Of a stretch of DNA of 64,000 nucleotides, positions 32,626 through 40,288 are shown piece after piece (positions within the stretch are counted from its first letter, which is position 1; every line of letters begins with the position of its first letter). The position numbers were made by a program, and so were the translations under genes. Origin of the DNA: Nocardioides panacisoli. GTDB taxonomy: Bacteria > Actinomycetota > Actinomycetes > Propionibacteriales > Nocardioidaceae. The notes beneath the pieces were generated by a model. That model worked only from the letters and a program-made list of their open reading frames with translations, was not told the DNA's origin and searched no databases. The stretch spans positions 2,790,001 through 2,854,000 of the forward strand of contig NZ_CP080409.1 in assembly GCF_019448235.1 (NCBI RefSeq), read 5' to 3'.

Positions 32626-32913
32626 ATGGGGATCAACCCGGTGGCCGACACCCTGAAGCGAGCGGACAAGGTGCTCAAGGGCGCCGGCCAGACCCTGGAG
32701 GAGGTCGACGGGACGCTGAGCTCGGTCGACGGCACCCTGTCCCGGGTCGACGGCAGGATGAGCAGCGTCGACGAGACGCTCGGCGAGGTGCGCGACGTCC
32801 TCGGTCGCGTCGAGGGGCTGCTGTCCGACCTCAGTGACGAGATCGCACTGATCAAGGAGATCCCCGCGATGCAGGGCAAGCTCGAGGAGATCCACCGCGC
32901 CGTCACGAAGTGA
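32626..32913 (+). CDS. Small coiled-coil protein with seven-residue repeats
   Basis: A 95-residue protein with a clear heptad pattern: LSSVDGT, LSRVDGR, MSSVDET, then 'LGEVRDVLGRVEGLLSDLSDEIALIKEI'. Leu/Val at every third and fourth position predicts one long amphipathic or coiled-coil helix from about 8 to 80. No signal peptide or membrane segment is visible. Weakly similar in style to apolipoprotein- or phasin-like helices. ATG 32626 has GAGGAGG 4 bases upstream. I do not recognise a family with a known function. Confidence 0.7.
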   Translation: MGINPVADTLKRADKVLKGAGQTLEEVDGTLSSVDGTLSRVDGRMSSVDETLGEVRDVLGRVEGLLSDLSDEIALIKEIPAMQGKLEEIHRAVTK

Positions 32914-32925
32914 GCGCGCGCCGCT

Positions 32926-32973
32926 GACGTCGTACGGCCGGCGCGTCCGGGCGCCCCCCGACCGTACGACGTC
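32926..32973. terminator. Bidirectional hairpin, coiled-coil gene / monooxygenase operon
   Basis: GACGTCGTACGG (32926-32937) and CCGTACGACGTC (32962-32973) are perfect 12-base complements between convergent genes; the GC-rich loop can pair further. Confidence 0.75.
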
Positions 32974-32981
32974 GCGACGGG

Positions 32982-34454
32982 TCAGCCGGCGACCTCGGCC
33001 GGCGCCGGGCTGGAGAACTCCAGGGCGTCGTCGTCGACCGGCCGGGCGAAGACCTTGCGGTCCTTGAAGTAGTTCATCTTCAGTCGCCACGGCTCCTGCG
33101 AGCCCTGCTTGGGGAACTCGTCCACCGAGCGCAGCACGTAGTTGGCGGCGAAGTCGAGGAACGGCTGTTCCTCGACGCTGTGGTCGCGCCGTGGCACCAC
33201 CATCTGCTGGCCGGTGGTCGTCATGTGCTCGAGCAGGCGCACGACGTACTCGCACACCAGGTCGGCCTTGAGCGTCCAGGAGGCGTTGGTGTAGCCGACG
33301 ATGAAGGCGAAGTTCGGGATGCCCGAGAGCATCAGCCCCTTGTAGGCCATCGTCTCCGGCAGCGAGACCTCCTCGCCGTCCACGGCCAGCTCGGCACCAC
33401 CGAACGCGAGCAGGTTGAGCCCGGTCGCGGTGACGATGATGTCGGCCTCGATCTCGCGGCCCGACCGCAGCAGGATGCCCTGCTCGGTGAAGCGCTCGAT
33501 GTGGTCGGTGACCATGTCGACGGTGTGGCGCCGCAGCGCCTTGAAGAGGTCGCCCCCCGGCACCAGGCACAGTCGCTGGTCCCACGGGTCGTACGGCGGC
33601 GCGAAGTGCTCGTCGAAGGCGATGTCCTCAGGGAGCTGGCGCTCGAGCATCTTGCGCAGCAGCCCACGGGCCGCGCGGGGACGCTTCTGGCAGAACTCGT
33701 AGAAGCCGATGTGGGTGGCGAGGTAGCGCGCCCGCGTCAGCGTCGAGGCCAGCCCGGCCGGCAGCGCCCGCTGCATCCCCTTGGCGATCGGGTCGTTCTG
33801 CGGCTGGCTGATGATGTAGGTCGGCGTGCGCTGCAGCATCGTCACGTGGCCCGCGCCGGAGTCGGCCAGTGACGGGATCAGCGTCACCGCGGTGGCGCCC
33901 GACCCGATCACCACGACCCGCTTGCCCTGGTAGTCCAGGTCCTCGGGCCAGTGCTGGGGGTGCACGATCTCGCCGGCGAAGTCCTCGCGGCCCTCGAAGT
34001 GCGGGGTGAAGCCCTCGTCGTAGCGGTAGTAGCCCGAGGTCGACATGAGGAAGTCGGCGGTCAACTCGACCAGCTCACCGGTGTCGGTGCGCTCGACCTC
34101 GACGTGCCAGCGCGCCTCGGCGGTGGAGAAGTCCGCCCGCACCAGCTTGTGGTGGTAGCGCACGTGCTGGTCGATGCCGTGCTCCTGCGCCGCCTCGCGG
34201 ATGTAGGCACGGATGTCGGTGCCCTCGGCGATCGCCTGCGAGCCGGTCCAGGGCTTCCACTTGAAGCCCAGGGTGTACATGTCGGAGTCCGACCGCACGC
34301 CCGGGTAGCGGAACAGGTCCCACGTGCCGCCCATCGCGCCGCGCATCTCCAGCAGCGCGTACGAGCGGTCGGGGAACCGCTGGGAGAAGTGGTACGCCGC
34401 GTCCACGCCGGACAGCCCGGCGCCGACGATCAGGAAGTCGAGGTGCTCGGTCAT
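32982..34454 (-). CDS. Flavin-containing Baeyer-Villiger-type monooxygenase
   Basis: A 490-residue FAD/NADPH monooxygenase. FAD site 'FLIVGAGLSGVDAAYHF' (about 6-22) with 'GGTWDLFRYPGVRSDSDMYTLGF' (about 42-64); NADPH site 'RVVVIGSGATAVTLIP' near 180. 'FAGEIVHPQHWP' (about 158-169) fits the Baeyer-Villiger fingerprint FxGxxxHxxxWP. Members, for example EtaA of M. tuberculosis, oxidise ketones and thioamides. It is the last gene of a four-gene operon, starting 10 bases after the SDR stop. ATG 34454 is preceded by GGAG. Confidence 0.9.
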   Translation of the reverse strand: MTEHLDFLIVGAGLSGVDAAYHFSQRFPDRSYALLEMRGAMGGTWDLFRYPGVRSDSDMYTLGFKWKPWTGSQAIAEGTDIRAYIREAAQEHGIDQHVRYHHKLVRADFSTAEARWHVEVERTDTGELVELTADFLMSTSGYYRYDEGFTPHFEGREDFAGEIVHPQHWPEDLDYQGKRVVVIGSGATAVTLIPSLADSGAGHVTMLQRTPTYIISQPQNDPIAKGMQRALPAGLASTLTRARYLATHIGFYEFCQKRPRAARGLLRKMLERQLPEDIAFDEHFAPPYDPWDQRLCLVPGGDLFKALRRHTVDMVTDHIERFTEQGILLRSGREIEADIIVTATGLNLLAFGGAELAVDGEEVSLPETMAYKGLMLSGIPNFAFIVGYTNASWTLKADLVCEYVVRLLEHMTTTGQQMVVPRRDHSVEEQPFLDFAANYVLRSVDEFPKQGSQEPWRLKMNYFKDRKVFARPVDDDALEFSSPAPAEVAG

Positions 34455-34464
34455 GGGGATCTCC

Positions 34465-35370
34465 TCATCCTCCCGAGACGGAGGTGTTGCGGGCACTGGT
34501 CGAGCGCCCGAGACGGCGTACCTCATCGTCCATCAGCGGCAGCAGGCGCGGCGTCTCGCGGTCCATCACCTTCTGCACCAAGCGGCTGGCGGCGATGTTG
34601 CGGCCCTGGGCGATGGCGCCGACCCAGCCGGGCACGTAGGCGTGGCGGCTGCGCCGCTCGAGCGCCTTCACGAAGGCGGCGACGCAGGAGTCGACGTCGG
34701 TGGTCTTGCTCAGCGGGTAGGGCATGGCCGCGAGCATCTTGCCGAACGCGCTGAGGTCGGCCTTGGCGTCCTGCACCAGCGGGGTGTCGATCCAGGACAT
34801 GTGGGCGGTGCCGACGCCGACGCCCTGCCAGCCCAGCTCCAGGCGCAGCGCGTTGGCGAAGTGCTCGACCCCGGCCTTGGAGGCGTTGTACGCCGCGAGC
34901 CCCGGCGCCGGGGTGAAGGCCGCCAGCGAGGACACGACCAGGATGTACCCCTGCCGCTCGGTGACGCTGGGCAGCGCGGCGCGCACGGTGTGGAAGACGC
35001 CGAGGACGTTGATGTCCAGGACGCGCTTGAACGTCGCGGGGTCCACCTCGGCCACCGAGCCGTAGGAGGCGATGCCGGCGTTGGCCAGCACCAGGTCGAT
35101 GCCACCGAAGCGCTCGACGGCCGCGGCCGCGACGGCCTCCATCGAGGCCAGGTCGGTGACGTCGGCGACCGTGGCGAGCACCTGCTCCTCGCCGAGCTCG
35201 GCGGCCAGCGCGGTCAGCGGCGGCTCGTCGACGTCGGTCAGCACGAGGCGTACGCCGCGGGCGGCGAGGGCGCGGGCGGTCTCGGCGCCGATGCCGCGGG
35301 CCGCGCCGGTGATCAGCGCGACCTTCCCGGTCAGCCGGTCGTTGCCGTCGGGGCGCTGCGTACGGGACAT
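34465..35370 (-). CDS. SDR family oxidoreductase
   Basis: A 301-residue short-chain dehydrogenase. Motifs: 'VALITGAARGIGAETARALAARG' (about 16-38), Asp in 'LVLTDVDE' suggests NAD(H), 'LANAGIASYG' (about 92), and active-site 'Y-N-A-S-K' in 'GLAAYNASKAGVEHF' (about 160-165). It lies between the FprB-like reductase and the Baeyer-Villiger monooxygenase, so it may make or use the ketone substrate of the latter (inference). ATG 35370 has AAGGAGACCC directly upstream. Confidence 0.9.
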   Translation of the reverse strand: MSRTQRPDGNDRLTGKVALITGAARGIGAETARALAARGVRLVLTDVDEPPLTALAAELGEEQVLATVADVTDLASMEAVAAAAVERFGGIDLVLANAGIASYGSVAEVDPATFKRVLDINVLGVFHTVRAALPSVTERQGYILVVSSLAAFTPAPGLAAYNASKAGVEHFANALRLELGWQGVGVGTAHMSWIDTPLVQDAKADLSAFGKMLAAMPYPLSKTTDVDSCVAAFVKALERRSRHAYVPGWVGAIAQGRNIAASRLVQKVMDRETPRLLPLMDDEVRRLGRSTSARNTSVSGG

Positions 35371-35406
35371 GGGTCTCCTTGGTCGGTGGTGCGGGGTGCG
35401 GTGGGC

Positions 35407-35490
35407 CGAGTTCACGCCGACTCGGCGGCCAACATCGCCGAGTTCACGCCGACTCGACGGGCATGGCGGCCGAGTTGGCGCCGACTCGCT
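35407..35490. repeat. Three tandem copies of a short palindromic unit at the FprB/SDR junction
   Basis: Units near 35407, 35437 and 35468 share GCCGAGTT(C/G)(A/G)CGCCGACTCG, whose CGAGT and ACTCG ends are complementary. The third and part of the second copy lie within the coding end of the reductase gene and encode ERVGANSA and PVESA. Confidence 0.8.
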
Positions 35491-36952
35491 CGGCATCCTG
35501 GGCGGTGCGGCCGGCGGCGCCGCTGTCGAAGTCGTCCAGGATGCTGGCGACGGTCTCCTGCGCGCAGGTCTTGTTGGTGCCGATGAAGCCGGACGGGCCG
35601 CGCTTGATCCAGCCGGCGACGTACACGCCGGGGGCAACGCGCCCCTGCTGGTGCGGCACGGTGCCGGTCGCGTCGTCGAAGGGCAGGTCGGTCACCGGAC
35701 GGCCCTTGAAGCCGATCGAGCGGACCACCAGGCCGGCAGGCAGGTCGTCGTAGTCCTCGGTCGGCTCGGGCCGGACGCGGCCGTCCTCGCCGGTGACGAG
35801 GCGGTTGCGCACGACCCGGACGCCGGTCACCCGGTCGGTGCCGGTGACGGCGACGGGCGAGGCGGCGAAGCGCAGCACGATCCGGCGCCGGCCGGCGGTC
35901 GGGTCGACCGGGCGGTCCGCGATGTCGCGGAGCAGCTGCACCTTGCGGCTCTCGCCGGCCAGGAGCGCGGGGTCGCAGTCCACGACGACGTCGACGTCGG
36001 TGAGCGCGGCGAGACCGACCAGCTCGGGCACGGTGAAGGCCGCCTCGGCGGGGCCGCGGCGGCCGAGCACGACGACCTCCCGGACCTCGCTCCCACGCAG
36101 CGCCGCGAGCGCGTCGCGGTCGATGCTGGTCGGCGCGAGGGCGTCCGGGTCGCCGGTGAGGATCCGCGCCACGTCGAGCGCGACGTTGCCGTTGCCGATG
36201 ACCACGGCCCGCTCGTGTGCGAGCGGCACGTCCAGCGCGCGCTGGTCCGGGTGACCGTTGTACCAACCGACCAGGTCGGTCGCGGCCACCGCGCCGGGCA
36301 GCTCCTCGCCCGGGATGCCGAGGCTGCGGTCGGAGGAAGCGCCGACGGCGTACACGACCGCGTCGTACTCCTCGCGCAGCTGCGCCAGCGTCACGTCGAC
36401 GCCGACCCGGACCCCCAGCCGGTAGCCGAAGCGCGGGTCGGACTCGATCGCGGCGAAGAGGTCGGTCACCTGCTTGGTGGCGACGTGGTCGGGTGCCACG
36501 CCGAAGCGCACCAGGCCGTACGGCGTCCCCAGCCGGTCGTGGACGTCCACCGCAGTGACCTCGGGGTGCTTGAGGAGCTCGTCGGCGGTGTAGAGGCCGG
36601 CCGGTCCGGACCCCACGACGGCGACCCGGAACGGACCGGGCCGCTGCAGCCGGCGCTGCTCGGGCACCAGTGCGAGCGGCGTGCGGTCGGCGTGCGGGAA
36701 GACGTCGTAGTAGTCGGCGTTGATGTCCAGGAACGGCTTCTGGGACTCACTCAGCAGCCGGTCCGGGACGATCGCGCCCACCGGGCACGCCGTCACGCAG
36801 GCCCCGCAGCCGACGCAGGAGTTGGCGTCGATGTGGACCATCTCCGCCTCGGCGAACCCGGGCTCGCCGGGTGCGGGGTGGATGCAGTTGACCGGGCAGG
36901 CGACGACGCAGGACGCGTCGGCGCAACACGACTGGGTGACGACGTAGGCCAT
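35444..36952 (-). CDS. fprB: Ferredoxin-fused ferredoxin-NADP reductase (FprB type)
   Basis: A 502-residue fusion. The N-terminal 7Fe/8Fe-type ferredoxin domain (1-70) has 'CCADASCVVACPVNC' and 'CVGCGACVTACPVGA'. The rest is an adrenodoxin-reductase-like flavoprotein: FAD motif 'VAVVGSGPAGLYTADELL' (about 110), NADPH motif 'AVVIGNGNVALDVARIL' (about 245-262), and 'GWIKRGPSGFIGTNK' (about 455-470). It moves electrons from NADPH to the attached iron-sulfur centres. The AurF-like gene 12 bases upstream has the same neighbour as in M. tuberculosis (Rv0885-fprB), so it probably feeds that diiron oxygenase. The C-terminal tail is repeat-encoded. Confidence 0.92.
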   Translation of the reverse strand: MAYVVTQSCCADASCVVACPVNCIHPAPGEPGFAEAEMVHIDANSCVGCGACVTACPVGAIVPDRLLSESQKPFLDINADYYDVFPHADRTPLALVPEQRRLQRPGPFRVAVVGSGPAGLYTADELLKHPEVTAVDVHDRLGTPYGLVRFGVAPDHVATKQVTDLFAAIESDPRFGYRLGVRVGVDVTLAQLREEYDAVVYAVGASSDRSLGIPGEELPGAVAATDLVGWYNGHPDQRALDVPLAHERAVVIGNGNVALDVARILTGDPDALAPTSIDRDALAALRGSEVREVVVLGRRGPAEAAFTVPELVGLAALTDVDVVVDCDPALLAGESRKVQLLRDIADRPVDPTAGRRRIVLRFAASPVAVTGTDRVTGVRVVRNRLVTGEDGRVRPEPTEDYDDLPAGLVVRSIGFKGRPVTDLPFDDATGTVPHQQGRVAPGVYVAGWIKRGPSGFIGTNKTCAQETVASILDDFDSGAAGRTAQDAERVGANSAAMPVESA

Positions 36953-36964
36953 GGCGCGCGGGGG

Positions 36965-37936
36965 TCAGGTGGCGGCGTTGGCCGGCTCGCTGCGGAAGCG
37001 CGAGCCGTCGCCGTCGATCTTCAGGGCACGCCACACGCGTCGCGAGGTGCGGTTCATCAGGCCGAGGTTCTCGGCCAGCGTGCGCACGTCGCGGAAGGTG
37101 TCGCGCAGCACCTTGCGGGACTCGGGGCTGTCCCACCACACCTCGTCGATGACGTGCTGGGGGATGCCGAGGTCGCGCTGCATCTGCTTGCTGGGCTTCA
37201 TGATCACGTCGCACAGGGTGCGCATGATGACCGGCATCGCGATGGAGAGCACGGCGCGCTGGCGGCGGTTGAGGTACTGCGCACGGTGCTCGAGGTACTG
37301 GTGCGCGAACCCGATGTGGCGCGCCTCCTCGGCGACGTGGATCTGCATGACGCGGCTGACCATGGGGTGCATCTGGTCGCCGGCGCGCAGCACGTTCTTC
37401 TGCAGGTGGTCGATGGGCTCCTCGCCCGCGAGCACGCCGATGAAGAACACGAACGGCAGCGGGCCGGCGGCCAGCGGCAGCAGCGGCGCGGCGCGGCGGA
37501 ACCAGGCCGGGCCGCCGGGGGCGTCGACGCCGGTGCGGTTCACCAGCTCCTGGAACATCTGCGTGTGGTGGCACTCCTCGGTCGCCTCGTGGGTGGAGTA
37601 GCGGAACTCCGGGCGACCGTTGGGGAGGGTGAGGCAGTGGTTCATGATCCCGCTGATCAGCACCTGCTCGAACTGCAGGCCGACCTTGGCGACGTTGGCC
37701 TGGACGTAGATGCCGACCTCGATCTGGCGGTCCAGCGGCAGCGACTGGTACCACGCGGTGCGGCCCAGCGGGTGGATCGAGGGCAGCACCCAGCGGGGGT
37801 CGTCGCGGCGGACCTCCCAGTCGGGGTTGTCCCAGTCGATGTCGGTGAACGCGTCGAAGTGCTGCTCGACGGAGGCCTCCGACAGCGTCTGGAGGATCTC
37901 GTCGTAGCTCTGGCCGGGCAGGTCGGTCGCGGTCAT
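36965..37936 (-). CDS. AurF-like diiron oxygenase
   Basis: A 323-residue helical protein of the AurF (p-aminobenzoate N-oxygenase) family. Putative carboxylate and His iron ligands: 'QFEQVLIS' (about 88), 'HEATEECHHTQMF' (about 114-126), 'GEEPIDHL' (about 170) and 'HVAEEARHIGFAHQYLE' (about 200-216). It would oxidise amino or C-H groups using O2 and electrons from the co-encoded FprB. ATG 37936 with GAGAGG upstream; a promoter TTGCAC-N17-TTACTT begins at 38005. First gene of the AurF-FprB-SDR-BVMO operon. Physiological substrate is unknown. Confidence 0.88.
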   Translation of the reverse strand: MTATDLPGQSYDEILQTLSEASVEQHFDAFTDIDWDNPDWEVRRDDPRWVLPSIHPLGRTAWYQSLPLDRQIEVGIYVQANVAKVGLQFEQVLISGIMNHCLTLPNGRPEFRYSTHEATEECHHTQMFQELVNRTGVDAPGGPAWFRRAAPLLPLAAGPLPFVFFIGVLAGEEPIDHLQKNVLRAGDQMHPMVSRVMQIHVAEEARHIGFAHQYLEHRAQYLNRRQRAVLSIAMPVIMRTLCDVIMKPSKQMQRDLGIPQHVIDEVWWDSPESRKVLRDTFRDVRTLAENLGLMNRTSRRVWRALKIDGDGSRFRSEPANAAT

Positions 37937-37976
37937 GCGTGGTCACCTCTCACCGTGGGACATCGGGTGCTCACGA

Positions 37977-38014
37977 AAGTAACCGCGACACGGTGTTCAG
38001 TGCAACCAGTTCTG
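37977..38014 (-). promoter_or_regulatory. Promoter of the AurF operon with a KstR-like site
   Basis: Minus-strand TTGCAC (38005-38000) and TTACTT (37982-37977) are 17 bases apart. TGCAACCAGTTCTG (38001-38014) overlaps the -35 and matches the KstR motif TNNAACNNGTTNNA except at one end. Confidence 0.4.
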
Positions 38015-38037
38015 GCCAGGTTTCGGCCGATTGTGTC

Positions 38038-38658
38038 TCAGGACACAGCGCCCTCGAGGGAGTCCACCGTCGGCTCCCACGGCGGCAGGAACTGGGCCGC
38101 CAGCGCCTCCCAGCTGCCGTCGATGACCTGCTCCAGGTCGATCCGCGTGGCTCGCTGCACGTGCTCCTTGTGCAGCTCGCGGTCGACGAACCGGATCAGG
38201 AACCCCCGCAGGTCGGCCTCCAGGGTGGAGAACCGCTGCAGGGCGGCCGACCGCCGCGTCTCGGGGTCCAGCTTGAGCAGGATGTCGTCCTGGCCGGGCG
38301 GCGTGACGTCCCAGTGCAGGACCAGCGGGTGCTCGAGCCGGAACCGGATCAGCAGCGGCACGATCACGTCGGCGTGGAAGGTCATCGAGGAGCCTGCGAC
38401 ACCGACGGTGAAGTCGACGTCCACCGGCAGCGTCACCCGGAACGCCGGCAGCTCGCCCGGCAGGTTGTCGGCGTACGGCGTGCGATAGGTGCCGCGCGCG
38501 GTCACCTTCGCCAGCCGCCGGGTCGGCCCGGCGCCGATGGGGCCGAGCTCGAAGCCCGGACCGAGCACCCGCGCCACCGAGTCGGCGATGCGCCGCCGGT
38601 GGAAGATGATCCGCAGGAAGTCACTGCCGAACTGCTCGAACGCCGTCGCCTCCGACAT
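38038..38658 (-). CDS. Conserved hypothetical protein
   Basis: A 206-residue soluble protein with no signal peptide or membrane segment. It alternates beta-strands ('FRVTLPVDVDFTVGVAGSSMTFHADVIVPLLIRFRLEHPLVLHWDVTPP') and ends in helices ('DLRGFLIRFVDRELHKEHVQRATRIDLEQVIDGSWEALAAQFLPP'). The C-terminal helix and strand-rich middle are faintly reminiscent of lipid-binding START-like folds, but I cannot assign a family. It lies about 100 bases upstream of the AurF operon on the same strand and is separated from it by that operon's promoter. GAGGACGAGG precedes ATG 38658. Confidence 0.7.
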   Translation of the reverse strand: MSEATAFEQFGSDFLRIIFHRRRIADSVARVLGPGFELGPIGAGPTRRLAKVTARGTYRTPYADNLPGELPAFRVTLPVDVDFTVGVAGSSMTFHADVIVPLLIRFRLEHPLVLHWDVTPPGQDDILLKLDPETRRSAALQRFSTLEADLRGFLIRFVDRELHKEHVQRATRIDLEQVIDGSWEALAAQFLPPWEPTVDSLEGAVS

Positions 38659-38720
38659 CCTCGTCCTCTCCGCGCGGGGGTGGAGTGGCTGATCCTAGGC
38701 CCAGCGCTGCCGCTCCTTCC

Positions 38721-38765
38721 TTGCTGGTCGAGCCGGTCGAGCGCCAGCGAGGCCGTGTCGAGACC
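38721..38765. repeat. Single copy of the dispersed GGTCGAG...CGAGACC repeat
   Basis: Same core as at 8656-8826 (GGTCGAGCCGGTCGAGCG ... GTGTCGAGACC), here in a 209-base divergent spacer between 38658 and 38868. No other element is obvious in that spacer. Confidence 0.85.
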
Positions 38766-38867
38766 GCCGCAGCTCGGGCACTCAGCAAACCCACGGCCCG
38801 ACTCACAGGTTCGTGACAGGTTCGGCGCGCACCGTGGTGCCTCACACCGAGACGAAGGAGACCCACC

Positions 38868-39413
38868 ATGCACCGCACCACCGCACTGCGCACCGGCATC
38901 GCCGCCGGCGTGGCTGCTGCCGGCCTGACCGTCGGCGGCGTCGCCCTGGCATCCGCGGACGACTCCGGCGGCACCGACGACACCACGAGCCAGCAGGCGC
39001 GCGGCGAGGACTCCGACGGCGACCGACGCGGCCACGGCCGGCACGGTGGGCCGTTCGGCGGCGACCGCCTGGAGGGCCTCGCGGACGCCCTGGGCGTGAG
39101 CGAGGACGAGCTGCAAGACGCCTTCTCGGCCGTCCGCGACGAACTGCGTCCCGATGGTGACCGCGACGAGGGTGAGCGGCCGGACCGCGACGCGATGCGC
39201 GACGCGCTGGTCTCCGCGCTGGCCACCGAGCTCGACCTGACCGAGGACGAGGTCACGGCGGCGTTGGAGGAGGTCCGCGGCGAGGCCCGGGCCGAGCACC
39301 GCGACACGCTGGAGGAGCGGCTCGACGAGGCCGTCGCCGACGGCGACCTCACCGAGGCCGACAAGGAGTCGGTCCTCAAGGCCTACGACGCGGGCGTCCT
39401 CGGCGGTCGCTGA
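38868..39413 (+). CDS. Exported acidic helical protein of unknown function
   Basis: A 181-residue secreted protein. A cleavable signal peptide (residues 1-30, 'TGIAAGVAAAGLTVGGVALASA') is followed by an Asp/Gly/Arg-rich linker with HGRHGGP. Two related helical motifs follow: 'GLADALGVSEDELQDAFSAVRDEL' and 'ALATELDLTEDEVTAALEEVRGEA', then 'VADGDLTEADKESVLKAYDAG'. The L-G-V/L-x-E-D-E-L repeat is common in exported actinobacterial proteins of unknown role. ATG 38868 has GAAGGAG about 8 bases upstream. Monocistronic. Confidence 0.8.
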   Translation: MHRTTALRTGIAAGVAAAGLTVGGVALASADDSGGTDDTTSQQARGEDSDGDRRGHGRHGGPFGGDRLEGLADALGVSEDELQDAFSAVRDELRPDGDRDEGERPDRDAMRDALVSALATELDLTEDEVTAALEEVRGEARAEHRDTLEERLDEAVADGDLTEADKESVLKAYDAGVLGGR

Positions 39414-39420
39414 CCGGCTC

Positions 39421-39481
39421 GTCGTACCAAGCGAGTTCGTCCCCTCCCGAGCCCTGGGGCAACGAAATCGCTTGGTGCGAC
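39421..39481. terminator. 20-bp imperfect hairpin between convergent genes
   Basis: Arms 39421-39440 and 39462-39481 match at 18 of 20 positions (core ACCAAGCGA / TCGCTTGGT). The AT-richer arms resemble a small mobile repeat rather than an ordinary terminator, but position fits bidirectional termination. Confidence 0.6.
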
Positions 39482-39494
39482 GTCCTGCCCGACC

Positions 39495-40259
39495 TCAGCG
39501 CAGGTCGAGTTCGCGCAGCTCGGCCTGATAGGCGGCGTACGCCGTCCGCAGTCGCGGGCCGGGCCAGTCAGGGGGGAGCAGGGAGGCGGGGAGGAGCGGG
39601 TCGGCGGCCAGGTGCCGCACGATCCGGGCCGCCGCGGCGAGGCGCAGGGCAGGTTCGCGGGTCCGCGCGAGCAGGTCGAGCATCGCCTCGCCGTCGGCGG
39701 CCCACGCCGCCAGGTCCCACAGTCGGGCCGCGAGCGTGGCCGGGTCCTCCGCCGGGGTGGCACGGAAGACCTGGAGCACCGAGGCCGACGCCTCGCCCGG
39801 CGCCAGCGGCCGGCGCAGGTTGGCAGGGCGGGTCCACACGCCCTCGCGCAGCTCGGCCAGCCGGTGGCCGGCCAGCGTGTCGCGCAGGGCCGCCCGATCC
39901 GCGCCGGAGCGCCCGGTCACCACCACCACGGCCATCTCCCACGAGCCGTCCCATGCGGCCTCCGCGTCGTCGACGCCCTCGTCCTGCCGCCGTTGCCGGG
40001 CGGCGAGTCGCTCGCCGAGCGCGTAGTCGCCGTCGACACGGCGGAGGTCGCCGGCGGCCACCGCGCGGGTGAGGGCCACCCGCATCGTGGGGGCGGGCAC
40101 GCCGAGGTGCTCCCCGCGCCGGGTGAGGTCGGCCGGGCTCATCCGGTCCGGATGTGACCCGAGCAGCAGCGAGAGGGCGACCGAGCGCGCCGGCAGCGGC
40201 GCCAGGTCGGCCTTCGTCACGGTCACCCGACGATCGTCGCGCATTACATTCATGGACAC
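39495..40259 (-). CDS. paaX: PaaX-type transcriptional regulator
   Basis: A 254-residue PaaX-family repressor. N-terminal winged helix 'ARSVALSLLLGSHPDRMSPADLTRRGEHLGVPAPTMRVALTRAVAAGDLRRVDGDYALGERL' (about 24-86); the central domain starts 'WDGSWEMAVVVV' and the C-terminal domain has 'LWDLAAWAADGEAML'. PaaX proteins respond to aryl-CoA thioesters such as phenylacetyl-CoA. GTG 40259 is the frame start; a downstream ATG at 40253 is nearly equivalent. CAACTGTTG (40259-40267) overlaps the start and may be an autoregulatory site. It is divergent from a hydratase/acyl-CoA dehydrogenase pair. Confidence 0.88.
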   Translation of the reverse strand: MSMNVMRDDRRVTVTKADLAPLPARSVALSLLLGSHPDRMSPADLTRRGEHLGVPAPTMRVALTRAVAAGDLRRVDGDYALGERLAARQRRQDEGVDDAEAAWDGSWEMAVVVVTGRSGADRAALRDTLAGHRLAELREGVWTRPANLRRPLAPGEASASVLQVFRATPAEDPATLAARLWDLAAWAADGEAMLDLLARTREPALRLAAAARIVRHLAADPLLPASLLPPDWPGPRLRTAYAAYQAELRELDLR

Positions 40260-40276
40260 AACTGTTGGGGTAGACG

Positions 40277-40282
40277 TAACAT
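40277..40282 (+). promoter_or_regulatory. -10 element, leaderless start of enoyl-CoA hydratase gene
   Basis: TAACAT ends 6 bases before ATG 40289. Confidence 0.55.
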
Positions 40283-40288
40283 CAACCC

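Noticed and set aside
35072..38488. 1138-codon plus-strand frame
   Set aside because: Antisense to the SDR, FprB and AurF genes, which have clear domains; a GC-skewed third-position artefact.
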